Shown piece after piece: positions 27,730 through 38,523 of a stretch of DNA of 64,000 nt. Origin of the DNA: Melastoma dodecandrum (Eukaryota; Streptophyta; Magnoliopsida; Myrtales; Melastomataceae); assembly GCA_029817715.1 (NCBI GenBank), contig JARUPY010000173.1, positions 62,001 to 126,000 of the forward strand. The letters are read 5' to 3'. Under the pieces are notes generated by a model, which searched no databases, had not been told where the DNA came from, and worked only from the letters and a program-made list of their open reading frames with translations. A program made the position numbers and the translations under genes. The stretch's first letter is position 1. The number at the start of each line of letters is the position of its first letter.

Positions 27730-29562
27730 TCAGTACACCCGCGCCTTCGGCTCGATATACTGCATCTCGTTCGACATCGTATAGGAATGCACCGGGCGAT
27801 AGTCGATCGAGACCGTCTTCGATTCCGGATCGACCGTCGCCAGCGTGTGCTTCATCCAAGTCTTGTCGTCGCGCTCGGCGAAGTCCTCGCGGGCATGCGC
27901 CCCGCGCGACTCGGTGCGGTTCTTGGCGCCGTCCATCGTCACCACGGCCTGGACGATGAGATTGTCGAATTCCAGCGTCTCGATGAGGTCGGAGTTCCAC
28001 ACCATCGAGCGGTCGGCGACGCCGATGTCGCTCTGGTCACCCCACACCTCGTGGATCTTGGTCGAGCCTTCCTCGAGCGTCTAGCCCGTGCGGTAGACCG
28101 CGCAGTTTTCCTGCATGACCTTCTGCATGCGCAGCCGCATCTCGGCGGTCGGCACGGAGCCTTTGGCGTTGCGGAAATGGTCGAGCCGGCCAAGCGCCAT
28201 GTCGGCCGAATCCTTCGGCAGCTCGGATTGCTTGGCGGAAGGCGTCACGACCTGCGCGGCCTTCAGGCCCGCCGCACGGCCGAACACGACGAGGTCGATC
28301 AGCGAGTTGGAGCCGAGCCGGTTGGCGCCGTGCACCGAGACGCACGCCGCCTCGCCGAGCGCCATCAGGCCCGGCACGATGACGTCGGGGTCGCCATCCT
28401 TCTGCCTCAGCACCTCGCCGTGATAGTTGGTCGGTACGCCACCCATGTTGTAGTGCACGGTCGGCAGCACGGGGATCGGCTCCTTCGTGAGGGCGACGCC
28501 GGCGAAGATGCGGGCCGATTCCGAGATGCCGGGCAGGCGCTCGTGCAGCACCTTCGGATCGAGGTGGTCGAGGTGCAGGAAGATGTGGTCCTTGTTCCGG
28601 CCGACGCCGCGACCTTCGCGGATCTCCATCGTCATCGCGCGACTCACCATGTCGCGCGGCGCGAGGTCCTTCACCGAGGGTGCGTAGCGCTCCATGAAGC
28701 GCTCGCCCTCCCCGTTGGTCAGATAGCCGCCTTCGCCGCGCGCGCCCTCGGTGATGAGGCAGCCGGAGCCGTAGATGCCGGTCGGGTGGAACTGCACGAA
28801 TTCCATGTCCTGCATCGGAATGCCGGCGCGCATCGCCATGCCGTTGCCGTCGCCGGTGCAGATATGGGCCGAGGTGCAGGAGAAGTAGGCGCGGCCGTAG
28901 CCGCCGGTGGCCAGGATCGTCGTCTGCGCGCGGAAGCGATGGATCGTGCCGTCGTCGAGCTTGAGGCAGACGACGCCGACGCAGCGCCCCTCGTCCATGA
29001 TCAGGTCGATGGCGAAGAACTCGATGAAAAATTCCGTGTCATTGCGCAGCGCCTGCCCGTAGAGCGTGTGCAGGATGGCGTGGCCGGTGCGGTCGGCGGC
29101 GGCGCAGGCGCGCATGGCCGGCGTCTTGCCGTAATCCATCATGTGGCCGCCGAACGGGCGCTGGTAGATGCGGCCATCCTCGGTGCGGCTGAACGGCACG
29201 CCGTAATGTTCGAGCTCGTAAACCGCCGGGATCGCTTCGCGGCACATGTATTCGATCGCGTCCTGGTCGCCGAGCCAGTCCGACCCTTTGACGGTGTCGT
29301 ACATGTGCCATTTCCAGTTGTCGGAGCCCATGTTGCCGAGCGATGCGGCGACGCCGCCCTGCGCGGCAACGGTATGCGACCGGGTCGGGAACACCTTGGT
29401 CACGCAGGCCGTCCGCAGCCCCGCCTGCGAGCAGCCGACGGTGGCGCGCAAGCCGGCGCCGCCGGCGCCGACCACCACGACGTCGAACGTGTGGTCGGTG
29501 ATGGGATAGGCCTTGCCGTTCTGGGCGGGGCCGGAGCCGTTGGTCGTGCCATTCGAGGCCAT
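27730..29562 (-). CDS. sdhA: Succinate dehydrogenase flavoprotein subunit (in-frame TAG at codon 494)
   Basis: A 610-codon frame encoding the FAD subunit of complex II, which oxidises succinate to fumarate. The FAD-binding [15 protein letters not shown] and the covalent-FAD region [11 protein letters not shown] are present. The catalytic HPTGIYG motif and the capping domain follow. Codon 494 (28083-28081) is TAG, where glutamate is expected (RTG-E-TLEEG). The same frame then continues to a normal C-terminus ([16 protein letters not shown]...) with TGA at 27730. TAG is used as an ordinary stop elsewhere here, so a consensus error is the simplest reading. Confidence 0.92.
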
Positions 29563-29590
29563 ACGAAAAGCGCCTTTCGAAGAATTTTTC

Positions 29591-29989
29591 TTAGACGGGA
29601 GCGAAGCTCATCCGCAGGACGGCGTAGATGCAGCAGGCGGCGATCACGATCGCGAAGAAGGTGTTGGCGAGCAGCGACGCCTCCTTAAGGTGCCTGTCGT
29701 GAATATAGTCGTCGATGATCGACTGCATGCCGACCTTCATGTGCCAGAGCGACGCGCCGACGAAGAGGATCATCAGCAGCGCCGGCACAGTGCCGCCGAG
29801 CGTGGCGCGCGCGGCTTGATAATCCATTTTCGAGAGGCGCGCGAGGAGCCATACGAAGCCGATCGCCAGCGGCATCAGCGCTACCGAGGTGAGGTGCATC
29901 ACGCGCGCGGCGCCGGTGCCGGAATGGGCGGCGCCGAGATAGCGCACCTTCTTGCCCCAGGTTTGAATGGTCTTTCCGTCGTTTGCCAT
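29591..29989 (-). CDS. sdhD: Succinate dehydrogenase membrane anchor subunit
   Basis: 132 residues with three membrane helices, including [20 protein letters not shown] before the first and [15 protein letters not shown], where the histidine region contributes to haem b and quinone binding. It anchors SdhAB to the inner membrane with SdhC. It starts 9 bp after the sdhC stop, and sdhA begins 28 bp downstream, so they form one transcript. Confidence 0.92.
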   Translation of the reverse strand: MANDGKTIQTWGKKVRYLGAAHSGTGAARVMHLTSVALMPLAIGFVWLLARLSKMDYQAARATLGGTVPALLMILFVGASLWHMKVGMQSIIDDYIHDRHLKEASLLANTFFAIVIAACCIYAVLRMSFAPV

Positions 29990-29998
29990 CGCCGTATC

Positions 29999-30409
29999 CT
30001 AGAAGAAGAGGGCCGCGAGCCAGACGATGAGCGTGAGCACGATGCCGCCGATCAAGGTGCCCCAGGCAAGCAGCTCGCGGTCGTCCTCGCCCATGCCCCA
30101 GCCGAGGTCCCAGACGAAATGGCGGATGCCGCCGAGGAAATGGTGGAACAGAGCCCAGGTGAAGAGGAACAGCACGAAGCGCCCGAGGATCGAGCCGTAG
30201 ACCGCGGAGACCGTCGCGAAATCGTCCGGCCCGGCGGCCATCGCCATCAGATACCAGACGAGCAGCAACGTGCCGGCGTAGAGCGCCACGCCGGTGATGC
30301 GATGAGCGATCGACATCATCATCGTGAGCATCGGCCGATAGATCATCAGATGCGGCGACAGCGGCCGCAGCGCGGCTAGGTCGGCGGGACTGGTCTTCGG
30401 CTCGGCCAT
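29999..30409 (-). CDS. sdhC: Succinate dehydrogenase cytochrome b556 subunit
   Basis: 136 residues, start ATG 30409 (MAEPKTSPADLAALRPLSPH). The family signature LSPHLMIYRP and SIAHRITGVAL, with the haem-ligand histidine environment, is present. Three hydrophobic helices and a second histidine pair (HHFLGGIRHFVWD) follow. It is the first gene of the sdhCDA transcript. The promoter should lie in 30410-30535, where I see no strong match. Confidence 0.93.
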   Translation of the reverse strand: MAEPKTSPADLAALRPLSPHLMIYRPMLTMMMSIAHRITGVALYAGTLLLVWYLMAMAAGPDDFATVSAVYGSILGRFVLFLFTWALFHHFLGGIRHFVWDLGWGMGEDDRELLAWGTLIGGIVLTLIVWLAALFF

Positions 30410-30535
30410 GAGATCGGAAGGCTCCACTTGGAAGGCTTCCAATAAGGGGAAGAATTGGGCGCCGCAACATGAATGCGCCACGGCGAACCCGAAGGACGAT
30501 CCAGCTCAGGTCGAGGCTTGGTCGGCGCCGACCGC

Positions 30536-31036
30536 TCAGGGACGCCAGACAGGCGTCCAGAGATCGTCCGGGTCGACGAGACAGACATCGGCGCCGATCG
30601 CCTCGGCAGCCTCCGCAGCGCGAATCACGGCGATAGACGCAAGCGTCTGCTTGGACGGCGCGAGATAGGGCATCGAGATGGACTTGCCGGCATAGGTCAG
30701 CGGACCGATGAACCAGCCGCAAATCCGTCCCGACGGCGCGCGGAACAACGACAGTTTGATCGACTGCGGATCGGCCTCGTGTTCAGTTCGGACCTTGCGA
30801 AACGTGAGAACCTGGCCGCCATCTGGAGGAGGCGCGAGAAAGCTATCTCGTTCAATCATTTGCGGCCTGTCGCGTGGGCCCAGATCGACGCGGGCATGAA
30901 AGTCTGCAACCCAGGATGGGGTCGATGCGAGCAGGCTTACATCTAACGTTGCGGCAGATACATCCATCCGCGCGAAATTCTGAAAGATTTCGACATAAAA
31001 TTTGCCGGGCATAGCGAAGGTGGCGACGGCGGCCAT
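30536..31036 (-). CDS. Hypothetical protein, 166 residues
   Basis: Start ATG 31036 (MAAVATFAMPGKFYVEIFQN) or 31012. The frame begins one base after the stop of the prenyl synthase gene and is probably co-transcribed with it. It appears as a mixed alpha/beta soluble protein with a conserved-looking C-terminus (ADVCLVDPDDLWTPVWRP). No motifs are recognised. Base composition is a little lower in GC than neighbours. Confidence 0.5.
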   Translation of the reverse strand: MAAVATFAMPGKFYVEIFQNFARMDVSAATLDVSLLASTPSWVADFHARVDLGPRDRPQMIERDSFLAPPPDGGQVLTFRKVRTEHEADPQSIKLSLFRAPSGRICGWFIGPLTYAGKSISMPYLAPSKQTLASIAVIRAAEAAEAIGADVCLVDPDDLWTPVWRP

Positions 31037-31037
31037 G

Positions 31038-32052
31038 TCAATGCAGCCGACCGATGCAGAAATGCACGACATCGATCAGCGCTCGCTTCCAGGACGAAGC
31101 CGGAAACAGCTCGAGCGCATCGCGTGCCATCGCGCCGTAATGTCGGGCTCGCTCGATCGTATCGTCGAGAGCCCGGTGCCTGCGCAGGGTCGCCATCGCG
31201 GTCTCCAGGTCGCCGTCGTCGATCGCGCCCTCCTCGAGCACGCGGCGCCAGAAGGCGCGCTCGCTGTCCGATCCGCGACGGAAGGCGAGGACCACGGGCA
31301 GGGTGATCTTGCCCTCGCGGAAGTCGTCGCCGACGTTCTTGCCGAGCGTCGCGGCGGTGCCGCCGTAGTCGAGCGCGTCGTCGATCAGCTGGAACGCGAT
31401 GCCGAGGTTCACGCCGTAGGCGCGGCAGGCCGTCGCCTCCTCGGTCGCCCGGCCGCCGAGGATCGCGCCGACCTCGCAGGCCGCGCCGAACAGCGCGGCG
31501 GTCTTGGCGCTGATGACGGCGAGGTAGTCGTCCTCGGTGGTCTGCGTGTCCTTGGCGGCCGACAATTGCATCACCTCGCCTTCGGCGATCACCACCGCGG
31601 CGGCCGACAGCACTTCTAGGCAGGGCAGGGAGCCGACCTCGACCATCATCTTGAAGGCTTGGCCGAGCAGAAAATCTCCGACCAGCACGCTCGCCTCGTT
31701 GCCCCACAGCATGCGCGCGGCGAGCTTGCCGCGCCGCATGGCGCTCTCGTCGACGACGTCGTCGTGCAGCAGGGTCGCGGTGTGCATGAACTCGACGCTG
31801 GCGGCAAGCTTCACGTGACCCTCGCCCTCGTAGCCGCACATGCCGGCCGTCGCGAGCGTCAGCATCGGCCGCAGCCGTTTTCCCGCCCGAGGCGATCAGG
31901 TGGCGGGCGACCTCCGGGATCATCTCGACATGGGAGGCGGCGCGCGAGAGGATCGTCTGGTCCACGCGCGCCATGTCACCCGCGACGAGCCCGACCAGGG
32001 CGTCGATCTGCGGCTCGGCCGTCTTCTCGTCCAAGGGGATGACTACGCCCAA
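31038..32052 (-). CDS. ispB: Polyprenyl (octa/decaprenyl) diphosphate synthase (one frame break)
   Basis: About 337 residues. It makes the long prenyl chain of ubiquinone from farnesyl diphosphate and IPP. Both aspartate-rich motifs are present: the first as LLHDDVVDESAMRRG, the second as LIDDALDYGG. The frame breaks at the four-base run 31878-31881; removing one base restores GGKRLRPMLTL, the family's IPP-binding segment. Alphaproteobacteria usually make Q-10, so decaprenyl is likely, but chain length cannot be read with certainty. Confidence 0.9.
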
Positions 32053-32247
32053 GCTCGCACTCCGCGCCGTGCCAGCTACTTAGAGCCGCCCGGATACGAC
32101 CGCAACCGCCATGGCGTTGCAGGAGCGGCTGCGACAAACCGTCTCGCCGATCGGCAGGGGATCGCCGTCCCTCGGGGCGTTCGGCGCGGCCTTGCGGGAC
32201 CTCGGAGCGCGTGCAACATGATCGCCTCCCGTCGCCCGAGGCCGAGC

Positions 32248-32472
32248 ATGATCGAGTTGCTCCGCACGAACGATATCGTCCTCATATCGCGCGTCGAGGC
32301 GCTCATGGCGGAGCACGACATCGGGGTACTGGTCGCCGACCAGTACATGAGCGTGCTCGAGGGCTCGACCGGCTTCCTGCCGCGGCGCGTGTTGATCGAC
32401 GCCGACGACCTGCATCGCGCGCGCATGGCGATGCATGGCGCTGGGCTGCTCGGCGAGCTGCGCCATGGATGA
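32248..32472 (+). CDS. DUF2007 family protein
   Basis: A 74-residue protein (MIELLRTNDIVLISRVEALM...), with the DUF2007 pattern of a small alpha/beta fold and a conserved LIDADDLHRAR. The family is described as putative signal-transducing and is unproven. Its TGA overlaps the methyltransferase start at 32469 (ATGA). It is divergent from ispB. Earlier in-frame ATGs exist but show no family similarity. Confidence 0.8.
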   Translation: MIELLRTNDIVLISRVEALMAEHDIGVLVADQYMSVLEGSTGFLPRRVLIDADDLHRARMAMHGAGLLGELRHG

Positions 32473-33242
32473 GGTCCGTGATTGACCTCGCGCCCCGCGA
32501 GGCTGGTTCGACCACGCTCGATTCGTTCTATGGCGGCAGGCTGAAGCTGCGCCAGCCGGCGAAGGGCCACCGGGCCGGCACCGACGCGGTGCTGCTCGCC
32601 GCCGCGGTGCCGCGCGATTTTGCAGGGGTCGTCTGCGATGCCGGTGCCGGCGTCGGCTCGGCCGGGCTCGGGGTGGCACTCGCCTGCCCCGCGGCGCGCG
32701 TGCGCTTGCTCGAGAACGACCCCGCTAGCCTTGCGCTCGCCGCCGAGAACATCGCTGCGAACGGATTCGAGGCGCGGGTAGCCGTGGATGCGGTCGACGT
32801 CCTCTCGACGGCACGGCGGCGCGAGGCGGACCTCGACGGCCGCGCCGACATGGTGATCACCAATCCGCCCTTCCACGAGGCGTCGTCTGTGCGCCTCTCG
32901 CCGAATGCCGGGCGCCGCGTCGCGCACGTGCTGGGCGAGGGCGGCCTCGAAGTGTGGATCGCCGCCTGTCTTTCGCTGCTCGCGCCGCGCGGCAGTCTCG
33001 TCGTGGTGCATCGGGCCGAAGCGGTGCCGGCGCTTTTGCGGATGCTCGCCGGCAAGGGAGCGGTGACACTGCTGCCAGTGCTGCCCCGTGCCGGGCTCGA
33101 TGCGAGACGCGTGCTCGTGCGCGCCCAGCGCGGTAGCCGTGCGCCGTTCCGGTTGGCCGCACCGCTGGTTCTGCACGCGGGCGAGAGTTTCACGTCCGAA
33201 GCGGATCGCCTGCACCGGGGCGAGGCAGCACTCGCCTGGTAG
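32469..33242 (+). CDS. tRNA1(Val) adenine-N6 methyltransferase-like protein (TrmN6/YfiC)
   Basis: A 257-residue Rossmann methyltransferase. The SAM loop is VCDAGAGVGSAGLGVAL and the catalytic N6-adenine motif is NPPF in VITNPPFHEAS. The N-terminal FYGGRLKLRQPAKGHRAGTDAVLLAA is typical of YfiC-like enzymes, which modify A37 of tRNA1(Val). ATG 32469 overlaps the DUF2007 stop; GTG 32478 is an alternative. It converges with the CYTH gene. Confidence 0.85.
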   Translation: MRSVIDLAPREAGSTTLDSFYGGRLKLRQPAKGHRAGTDAVLLAAAVPRDFAGVVCDAGAGVGSAGLGVALACPAARVRLLENDPASLALAAENIAANGFEARVAVDAVDVLSTARRREADLDGRADMVITNPPFHEASSVRLSPNAGRRVAHVLGEGGLEVWIAACLSLLAPRGSLVVVHRAEAVPALLRMLAGKGAVTLLPVLPRAGLDARRVLVRAQRGSRAPFRLAAPLVLHAGESFTSEADRLHRGEAALAW

Positions 33243-33252
33243 GCTCGGAATC

Positions 33253-33280
33253 CTCCCCAGCTTCGCGGGTGAGAATCAGG
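33253..33280. repeat. Short repeat fragment between convergent genes
   Basis: cctccccagcttcgcgggtgag here matches, with one extra base, the inverted copy of the fragment upstream of repeat A3 (ctcacccgcgaagcggggag at 5449-5480). It overlaps the stop codon of the CYTH gene. It looks like a decayed single arm of the same repeat system. Confidence 0.5.
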
Positions 33281-33797
33281 CCCCAGAGAGCAGCGCAAGC
33301 CCACGCTCGCGCGGGCGCGTCGACGCCAGGTGCGTCGCGCCGAGCTCGACGGCGAGCCGCATCGCGTCGTCGGCGCGCTTGCGCTTGCAGACGATGCGCA
33401 ACTCGTCGAACGCCTCCTGGGCATCGCCCGTCGAGACGCGGCCGCTATGCAGCGACACCACGGCCCAGCCGTCGCGCGGCCGCCACGTCCAGCGCTCGAC
33501 ACGCACGGTGAAAGTCGCGTCGAGCCGTTGCTTGAGCCGAGGGATGCCGAGCTTCTTGATCGATGCCGCGCTCTCGCCCCGGACCTCCTGGCGCTTCCAG
33601 CGGCCGTCGGCGGGTTCGCCGAGCGCCGCACGGCGGCGGAAGCGCAACGCAGCCCCGTTCCGGGCGAGCGCGACGTCCGGCGTATCGAGATAGACAGTGC
33701 CGAGGCGGCGGCTGACCGGCGGATCTTGGCACAAGGCATCGAGGCGCTCGCGGATCTGGTCGTAGGCTGCGCAGTCGATCCCGAAGCGCAGCTTCAT
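33276..33797 (-). CDS. CYTH domain protein
   Basis: A 173-residue protein resembling CYTH (triphosphate tunnel) domains. It has alternating basic and acidic strands (YLDTPDVALARNGAALRFRR, WKRQEVRGE, RWTWRPRDGW). No CHAD domain follows, so it is a stand-alone domain. The canonical ExExK near the N-terminus is not well preserved (KLRFGID), so triphosphatase activity is doubtful. Its ATG overlaps the malic enzyme stop (ATGA), which suggests co-translation. Confidence 0.7.
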   Translation of the reverse strand: MKLRFGIDCAAYDQIRERLDALCQDPPVSRRLGTVYLDTPDVALARNGAALRFRRRAALGEPADGRWKRQEVRGESAASIKKLGIPRLKQRLDATFTVRVERWTWRPRDGWAVVSLHSGRVSTGDAQEAFDELRIVCKRKRADDAMRLAVELGATHLASTRPRERGLALLSGA

Positions 33798-35578
33798 GCC
33801 GTGCGGCTCGCCGCCTGTGCCTCCACGACGGCCAGCGCCACCATGTTCATCACGCCGCGCGCCGTCGTCGTCGGCGTCAGGATGTGCGCCGGCTGCGCTG
33901 CGCCGATGAGGATCGGACCCACCGGCAGTGCGTCCGCCATCACCTTTGTCAGCTGGAAGGCGATGTTCGCGGCGTCGATATTGGGCATCACGAGGATGTT
34001 GGCCTCGCCCTTCAAGCTGGAGGCCGGCAGGACGCGATCGCGTACCGCTTGGACGAGCGCGGTATCCGCCTGCATCTCGCCGTCGACCTCGAGATCCGGC
34101 GCCGTCTCGCGCAGGATGGCGAGGGCCTGGCGCATCTTGCAGGCGGCGGGCGAATCGTCGGTGCCGAAGTCTGAATGCGAGACGAGCGCCACCTTGGGCT
34201 CGATGCCGAAGCGCCGCACCTGGCGCGCCGACATCCCGCGCCATCTCGGCGATGTCGCGCGCCGAGGGGTCGTGGCGCACCTGCGTATCGGTGATGAAGA
34301 GCGGTCCCTTGTGGGTCACGAGCATGCTCATGGCGGAGAAATCCGCCGCGCCGGGCATGAGCCCGATGATCTCGCGGATCGAGCGCAGCCGCCGGTGGAA
34401 GCCGCCGACGAGCCCGCAGATCATCGCATCCGCCTCGCCGCGCCGCACGGCGACCGCGGCGATGATGGTGGGGTTGGTGCGCACCAGCAGGCGGGCGGTG
34501 TCGGGCGTGATGCCCTGGCGGCCGGCGGCCTGAACGTAGGTCGCGACATAGTCGCGGTTAGCGCGGATCGTCCTCGGGATCGGTGATCTCGAAATCCTCG
34601 CCGGGCCTGATCGTCAGCCCATGGCGCTCGAGCCTCATGCGCACGACGTCGGGGCGGCCGATGGCGATGCAATGGGCGATGCCTTCCTCGCGGATCGTCT
34701 GGATCGCGGAGAGCACGCGCTCGTCCTCTCCGTCGGCAAAGATGACGCGCTTGGGGTCTTTGCGTGCCGCCTCCATCAGCGGCTTCAGGATGACGCCCGA
34801 GCGATAGACGAAGCGCGCCAGCCGGTCCTGGTAGGCGGTGAAATCCTCGATCGGCTTGCGCGCCACGCCGGTGTCCATGGCGGCCTTGGCCACGGCAGGG
34901 GCGATGCGCAGGATCAGCCGCGGATCGAACGGCGCGGGGATCAGGCTCTCCTTACCGTAGAGCCGCGCCTCGCCGCCGTAGGCCATGGCGACCCGGTCTG
35001 ACGGTGGTTCGTGTGCGAGCCGGGCGATCGCGTGGACGGCGGCGATCTTCATGTCCTCGTTGATCGCCGAGGCGGATACGTCGAGCGCGCCGCGGAAGAT
35101 GTAGGGGAAGCAGATGACGTTGTTGACCTGGTTCGGATAGTCGGAGCGCCCGGTGCAGATCATCGCGTCGGGGCGCGCCTCGATCGCCTCCGCCGGCTCG
35201 ATCTCGGGGTAGGGGTTGGCGAGCGCCATGATCAGCGGCTTCTCGGCCATCGAGGCCAGCATCTCGCGCTTCAGCACGCCGCCGGCGGAAAGGCCGAGGA
35301 AAATGTCGGCGCCCTCGATCACCTCGGCGAGCGTTCGCGCCTCCGTCTCGCGCGCGTAGATCGCCTTGCGCGGGTCCATCAGCGTCGTGCGGCCGGCGTA
35401 GACGACGCCCTCGATGTCGGTGACGGTGATGTTCTCGTGGCGCGCCCCGAGCGTCACGAGGAGATCGACGCAGGCCAGGGCCGCGGCGCCGGCGCCCGAG
35501 GTGACGATCCGTGCGTCGGCGAGCTGCTTGCCGGCGAAGGCCATGGCGTTCGTGACGGCGGCCGCCACGATGATCGCC

Positions 35579-35610
<32 letters not shown>

Positions 35611-36087
35611 CCCCATCCGCTCTCGGAGGGTGCGCTCGATCTCGAAGCACTCGGGGGCCTTGATGTCCTCGAGGTTGATCGCGCCGAAGGTGGGCTCCAG
35701 CGCGGCCACGACCTCGATGAAGCGGTCCGGCTCCTCGGCGTCGACCTCGATGTCGAACACGTCGATGCCGGCGAACTTCTTGAACAGCACGCCCTTGCCT
35801 TCCATCACCGGCTTGCCGGCCAGCGGTCCGATGTTGCCCAGGCCCAGCACGGCCGTGCCATTGGTCACCACGGCGACCAGGTTCTGGCGGATCGTCATCT
35901 CGTCCGCCTGGTGCGGATCGTCGGCGATGGCGAGGCAGGCCGCGGCCACGCCGGGCGAGTAGGCCAGGGCCAGGTCGCGCTGGGTGGAGAGAGGCTTCGT
36001 CGCCTGGATCTCGAGCTTCCCGGGGCGCGGGACGCGGTGGTAGCCGAGCGCGGCAGTGGCGAGCTCGTTGGTGATGGGATCGGCCAT
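33794..36087 (-). CDS. maeB: NADP-dependent malic enzyme with phosphotransacetylase-like domain (two frame breaks)
   Basis: About 763 residues, the usual MaeB length. The N-terminal malic domain has [12 protein letters not shown] and [20 protein letters not shown]; the NADP domain ([15 protein letters not shown]) follows. The C-terminal PTA-like domain regulates the enzyme and binds acetyl-CoA. It decarboxylates malate to pyruvate, making NADPH. The frame breaks at 34558-34559 (an extra base gives a premature TAA) and at the C run 34235-34237. Removing one base from each yields DPRYRDYVATY and [11 protein letters not shown]. Confidence 0.92.
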
Positions 36088-36169
36088 GGGCCGGTGACTT
36101 AGGCCGAAGGGGGCGCCGCGTCCATGGCGACGAACCGGCGGCTTGTCGAAGGTGTGGCGCCAGCCTCGA

Positions 36170-37871
36170 TCAATCGCGCCGGTAGGGCGGGGCGGCGACC
36201 TGGTTCGCCGTCACGCCGTCGTCGACGCACGTGAAGCTCGCCGCATCGCTCGCGCTGCCGGTTCCGCTGTAGCGGGCGATCTTCGGAAAGACGCAGAGCG
36301 GCCGCGTCATGACGACGCCGTTGGCCGGCGTGTCGCCGACGTATTTCGTCGCGACGATCCGCTCGGGCGCGGTGCCGGTCTCCACCCACTGCTGCAGGGC
36401 GAGCAGGACGTTGTTCGCTGGCGTCGAGGTTCCCACTGGGTTGGGATTGTCGGCGCCGCCGAACACGTTCGGCCCGGGGCCAGTGGCGAGGCAATGGCCC
36501 TGGCCGGGCGCCATGAAGAGACGGAAGAATTCTTGGGTCCGGGCGATGCCGGCGGTATCGTCCCGCCCGCCCGCCGGCAGGCTCGCCGCCAGGCGCAGGA
36601 AGTAGTCGATGTCGTCCTGCGGCGGGACGAGTTGGTCGGCCCAGCCGTGGAAGCCGATGAACTTGCCGCCGTGTGCGCGGAAGGCGCGCAGGTCCACGCT
36701 GTTGGCGTTCAGGATCGGGCCGAGCGTGTCGTCGAGCGTCCGGACGTCGCGGTCGTAATCGAAGGTCCGCCAGTCCCAGGCCGGACCGAAGACCCAGTTG
36801 AAAGAGCCCGGCGAAGAGCGGGCCGGGCGGCGCGATCGCGGCATAGGTCTGCCCTTCCATGGCGGCGAGGTCGAAGGCGCTGCCGGATTCCGAGCCGCGC
36901 ATCGCGCCCGGATAGATGACCGCGCCGGTCCTCGGGTCATGCGGGCCGGCGTAATACTGGCGCAGCGCCTGCACCTGGTCGGCGTTGAGGCAGGGGCGCG
37001 ACTGGGTGGCCCAGCAGGCGAGCGCGGCCGGGTCCCAGGTGCACGTGCGCGGATCGGCCAGGAACGGGTCGCCGGCGAGACCGCCGTTCTGCGTGCCGCA
37101 GGCCTTGAGCACGGCCCCGGTGACGGCCTGCAGCAGCGGTTCCGGCATCTGCGCATCGGGCGCTGTGTTGGTGATGGCGTAGTCCCAGAGAATGCTGACG
37201 TGGGCATTGGTGCGGTTCTCAGCCGGCGCGCCGCCGACGATGCCGTCGTAATCATCCGGGAACTGCTCGGCCTCGTGGTAGGCTTGGCCGCCGCCGGTGG
37301 AGCAGCCTGTGAAGTACGAGCGCTTCGAAGCGGTGCCGTAGTATTTCCGGACGAGCGCCTGGCCGGCGACGGTCATCAGGTGCGTCGAGCGGGTGCCGAA
37401 ATCGATCTGCTTCTGCCGCAGGCCGGTCAGCGGCTCGCCGTTGAAGGTTGTCGCCGGCGCGGTGCCCATGTCGGTGTTGGCGACGGCGAAGCCGAGCGAA
37501 AGGGTCGAGCCGAGCTCGCTATAGACGAGGGCGCCCGCATAGCCGCCATTCCCGGTGCCGACGAAGCGGCCGTTCCAGGCGCTGCCCGTCGGTAGCCAGG
37601 TCTCGATGGCGATCGCGGATTGCGGGGTCGGCTTGAGCGTGGCGGCGACGCGGCAGAAGGCCGGCGTGCCGGTGTATGTGCTGGCGTCGGGCGCGACATA
37701 GACGCCGCCCGGCAGGTCTTTGGCAGCCGGGACGTCCTGGGCCAATGTGACGAGGCCGTTGCCGGGAAGGGACGCGCCGAGGAGCGAGGTGCAGGGCGAG
37801 GCGAATGCCAGGGTGCCGTGGCCCAAGGCGAGAGCGCTGACGGCGCAGGCAAGGCGCTTGATCATGAGCAT
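36170..37871 (-). CDS. Tannase/feruloyl esterase family protein, secreted (one frame break)
   Basis: About 566 residues. A signal peptide (LACAVSALALGHGTLAFA) sends it to the periplasm or outside. The nucleophile motif GCSTGGGQAYHEAEQFP is the tannase hallmark. The acid and histidine appear in GFHGWADQLVPP and APGQGHCL. A disulfide-linked cysteine pair is expected around the serine and histidine. The frame breaks at 36801-36803; removing one base joins AGLFNWVFGP. Members hydrolyse ester bonds in gallate or feruloyl esters and some degrade aromatic polyesters; the substrate is unknown here. Confidence 0.85.
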
Positions 37872-37970
37872 CGGATTGTCCCCCTCCCACGCGCAAAGAT
37901 TGAGACGTCGCCCTCGACCGATGTCAATGACCGTGGGGACACGCACGGACACGGATCGGTGGCCGCGGCC

Positions 37971-38285
37971 TCAGGGGGCGAGCCTGAGCCCCACGATTCC
38001 GGCGACGACGAGCCCGATGCTGGCAAGCCGCAGCGGCGTCGCCGGCTCGCGGAACAGGTAGATGCCGAGAACGGCGTGGCCGACGGCGCCGATCCCCGTC
38101 CATACCGCGTAGGCGGTGCCGACGGGCAAGGCGCGCAACGCGAGCGTCAGGCCGCCGACGCTCAGCACCATGCCGATCAGGGACAGCACGCTGGGCAGCG
38201 GCCTGCTGAAGCCGTCCGAATATTTGAGCCCGATCGCCCAGCCGCATTCGAGCAGGCCGGATACGAACAGAAGCAGCCAGGTCAT
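37971..38285 (-). CDS. sugE: SMR family transporter SugE/Gdx
   Basis: An intact 104-residue, four-helix protein starting MTWLLLFVSGLLECGWAIGL. The membrane glutamate (LLECGW) and the KYSDGF motif mark the SugE/Gdx branch, whose members export guanidinium and some quaternary ammonium ions in exchange for protons. It probably works as an antiparallel homodimer. No paired SMR gene is adjacent. The 238-bp upstream region was inspected for guanidine riboswitches without a convincing hit. Confidence 0.88.
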   Translation of the reverse strand: MTWLLLFVSGLLECGWAIGLKYSDGFSRPLPSVLSLIGMVLSVGGLTLALRALPVGTAYAVWTGIGAVGHAVLGIYLFREPATPLRLASIGLVVAGIVGLRLAP

Positions 38286-38523
38286 CGAGAGCCTCTTCGG
38301 TGAGGGGATTGCAAACATTGCTCAACGAGCGTGTCCCGGCCACCCCTAGCGCGACATCGCGACGTCGTCCCCTGGCGCGGTGCAACATCTCGGTGTGGGT
38401 GCCTGGCACGAGGCCGGCTGGAAGCGGCTCCGGTCGGCCGTAGCCTCAAAGCCGAGCGTCGGCTGCCCGCCGCCGTTGTGCATCGTGCCTGAAAAGCATT
38501 ATGCCAAACCATCGGAGGCGACG
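38286..38523. other. Divergent intergenic region between sugE and the MFS gene
   Basis: This 238-bp gap must hold the promoters of both genes. I see GC-rich, partly self-complementary stretches, including gcgacatcgcgacgtcgtcc. I could not fold these into a known riboswitch. No other gene is evident. Confidence 0.4.

Noticed and set aside
28081..28083. Amber codon read as an amino acid in sdhA
   Set aside because: TAG terminates other genes in the window normally. No suppressor tRNA is visible here and a single-base error is simpler.
38286..38523. Guanidine riboswitch upstream of sugE
   Set aside because: I looked for guanidine-I, -II (two ACGR-loop hairpins) and -III patterns. The ggggacgacg stretch does not form the paired hairpins, and the other conserved blocks are absent.
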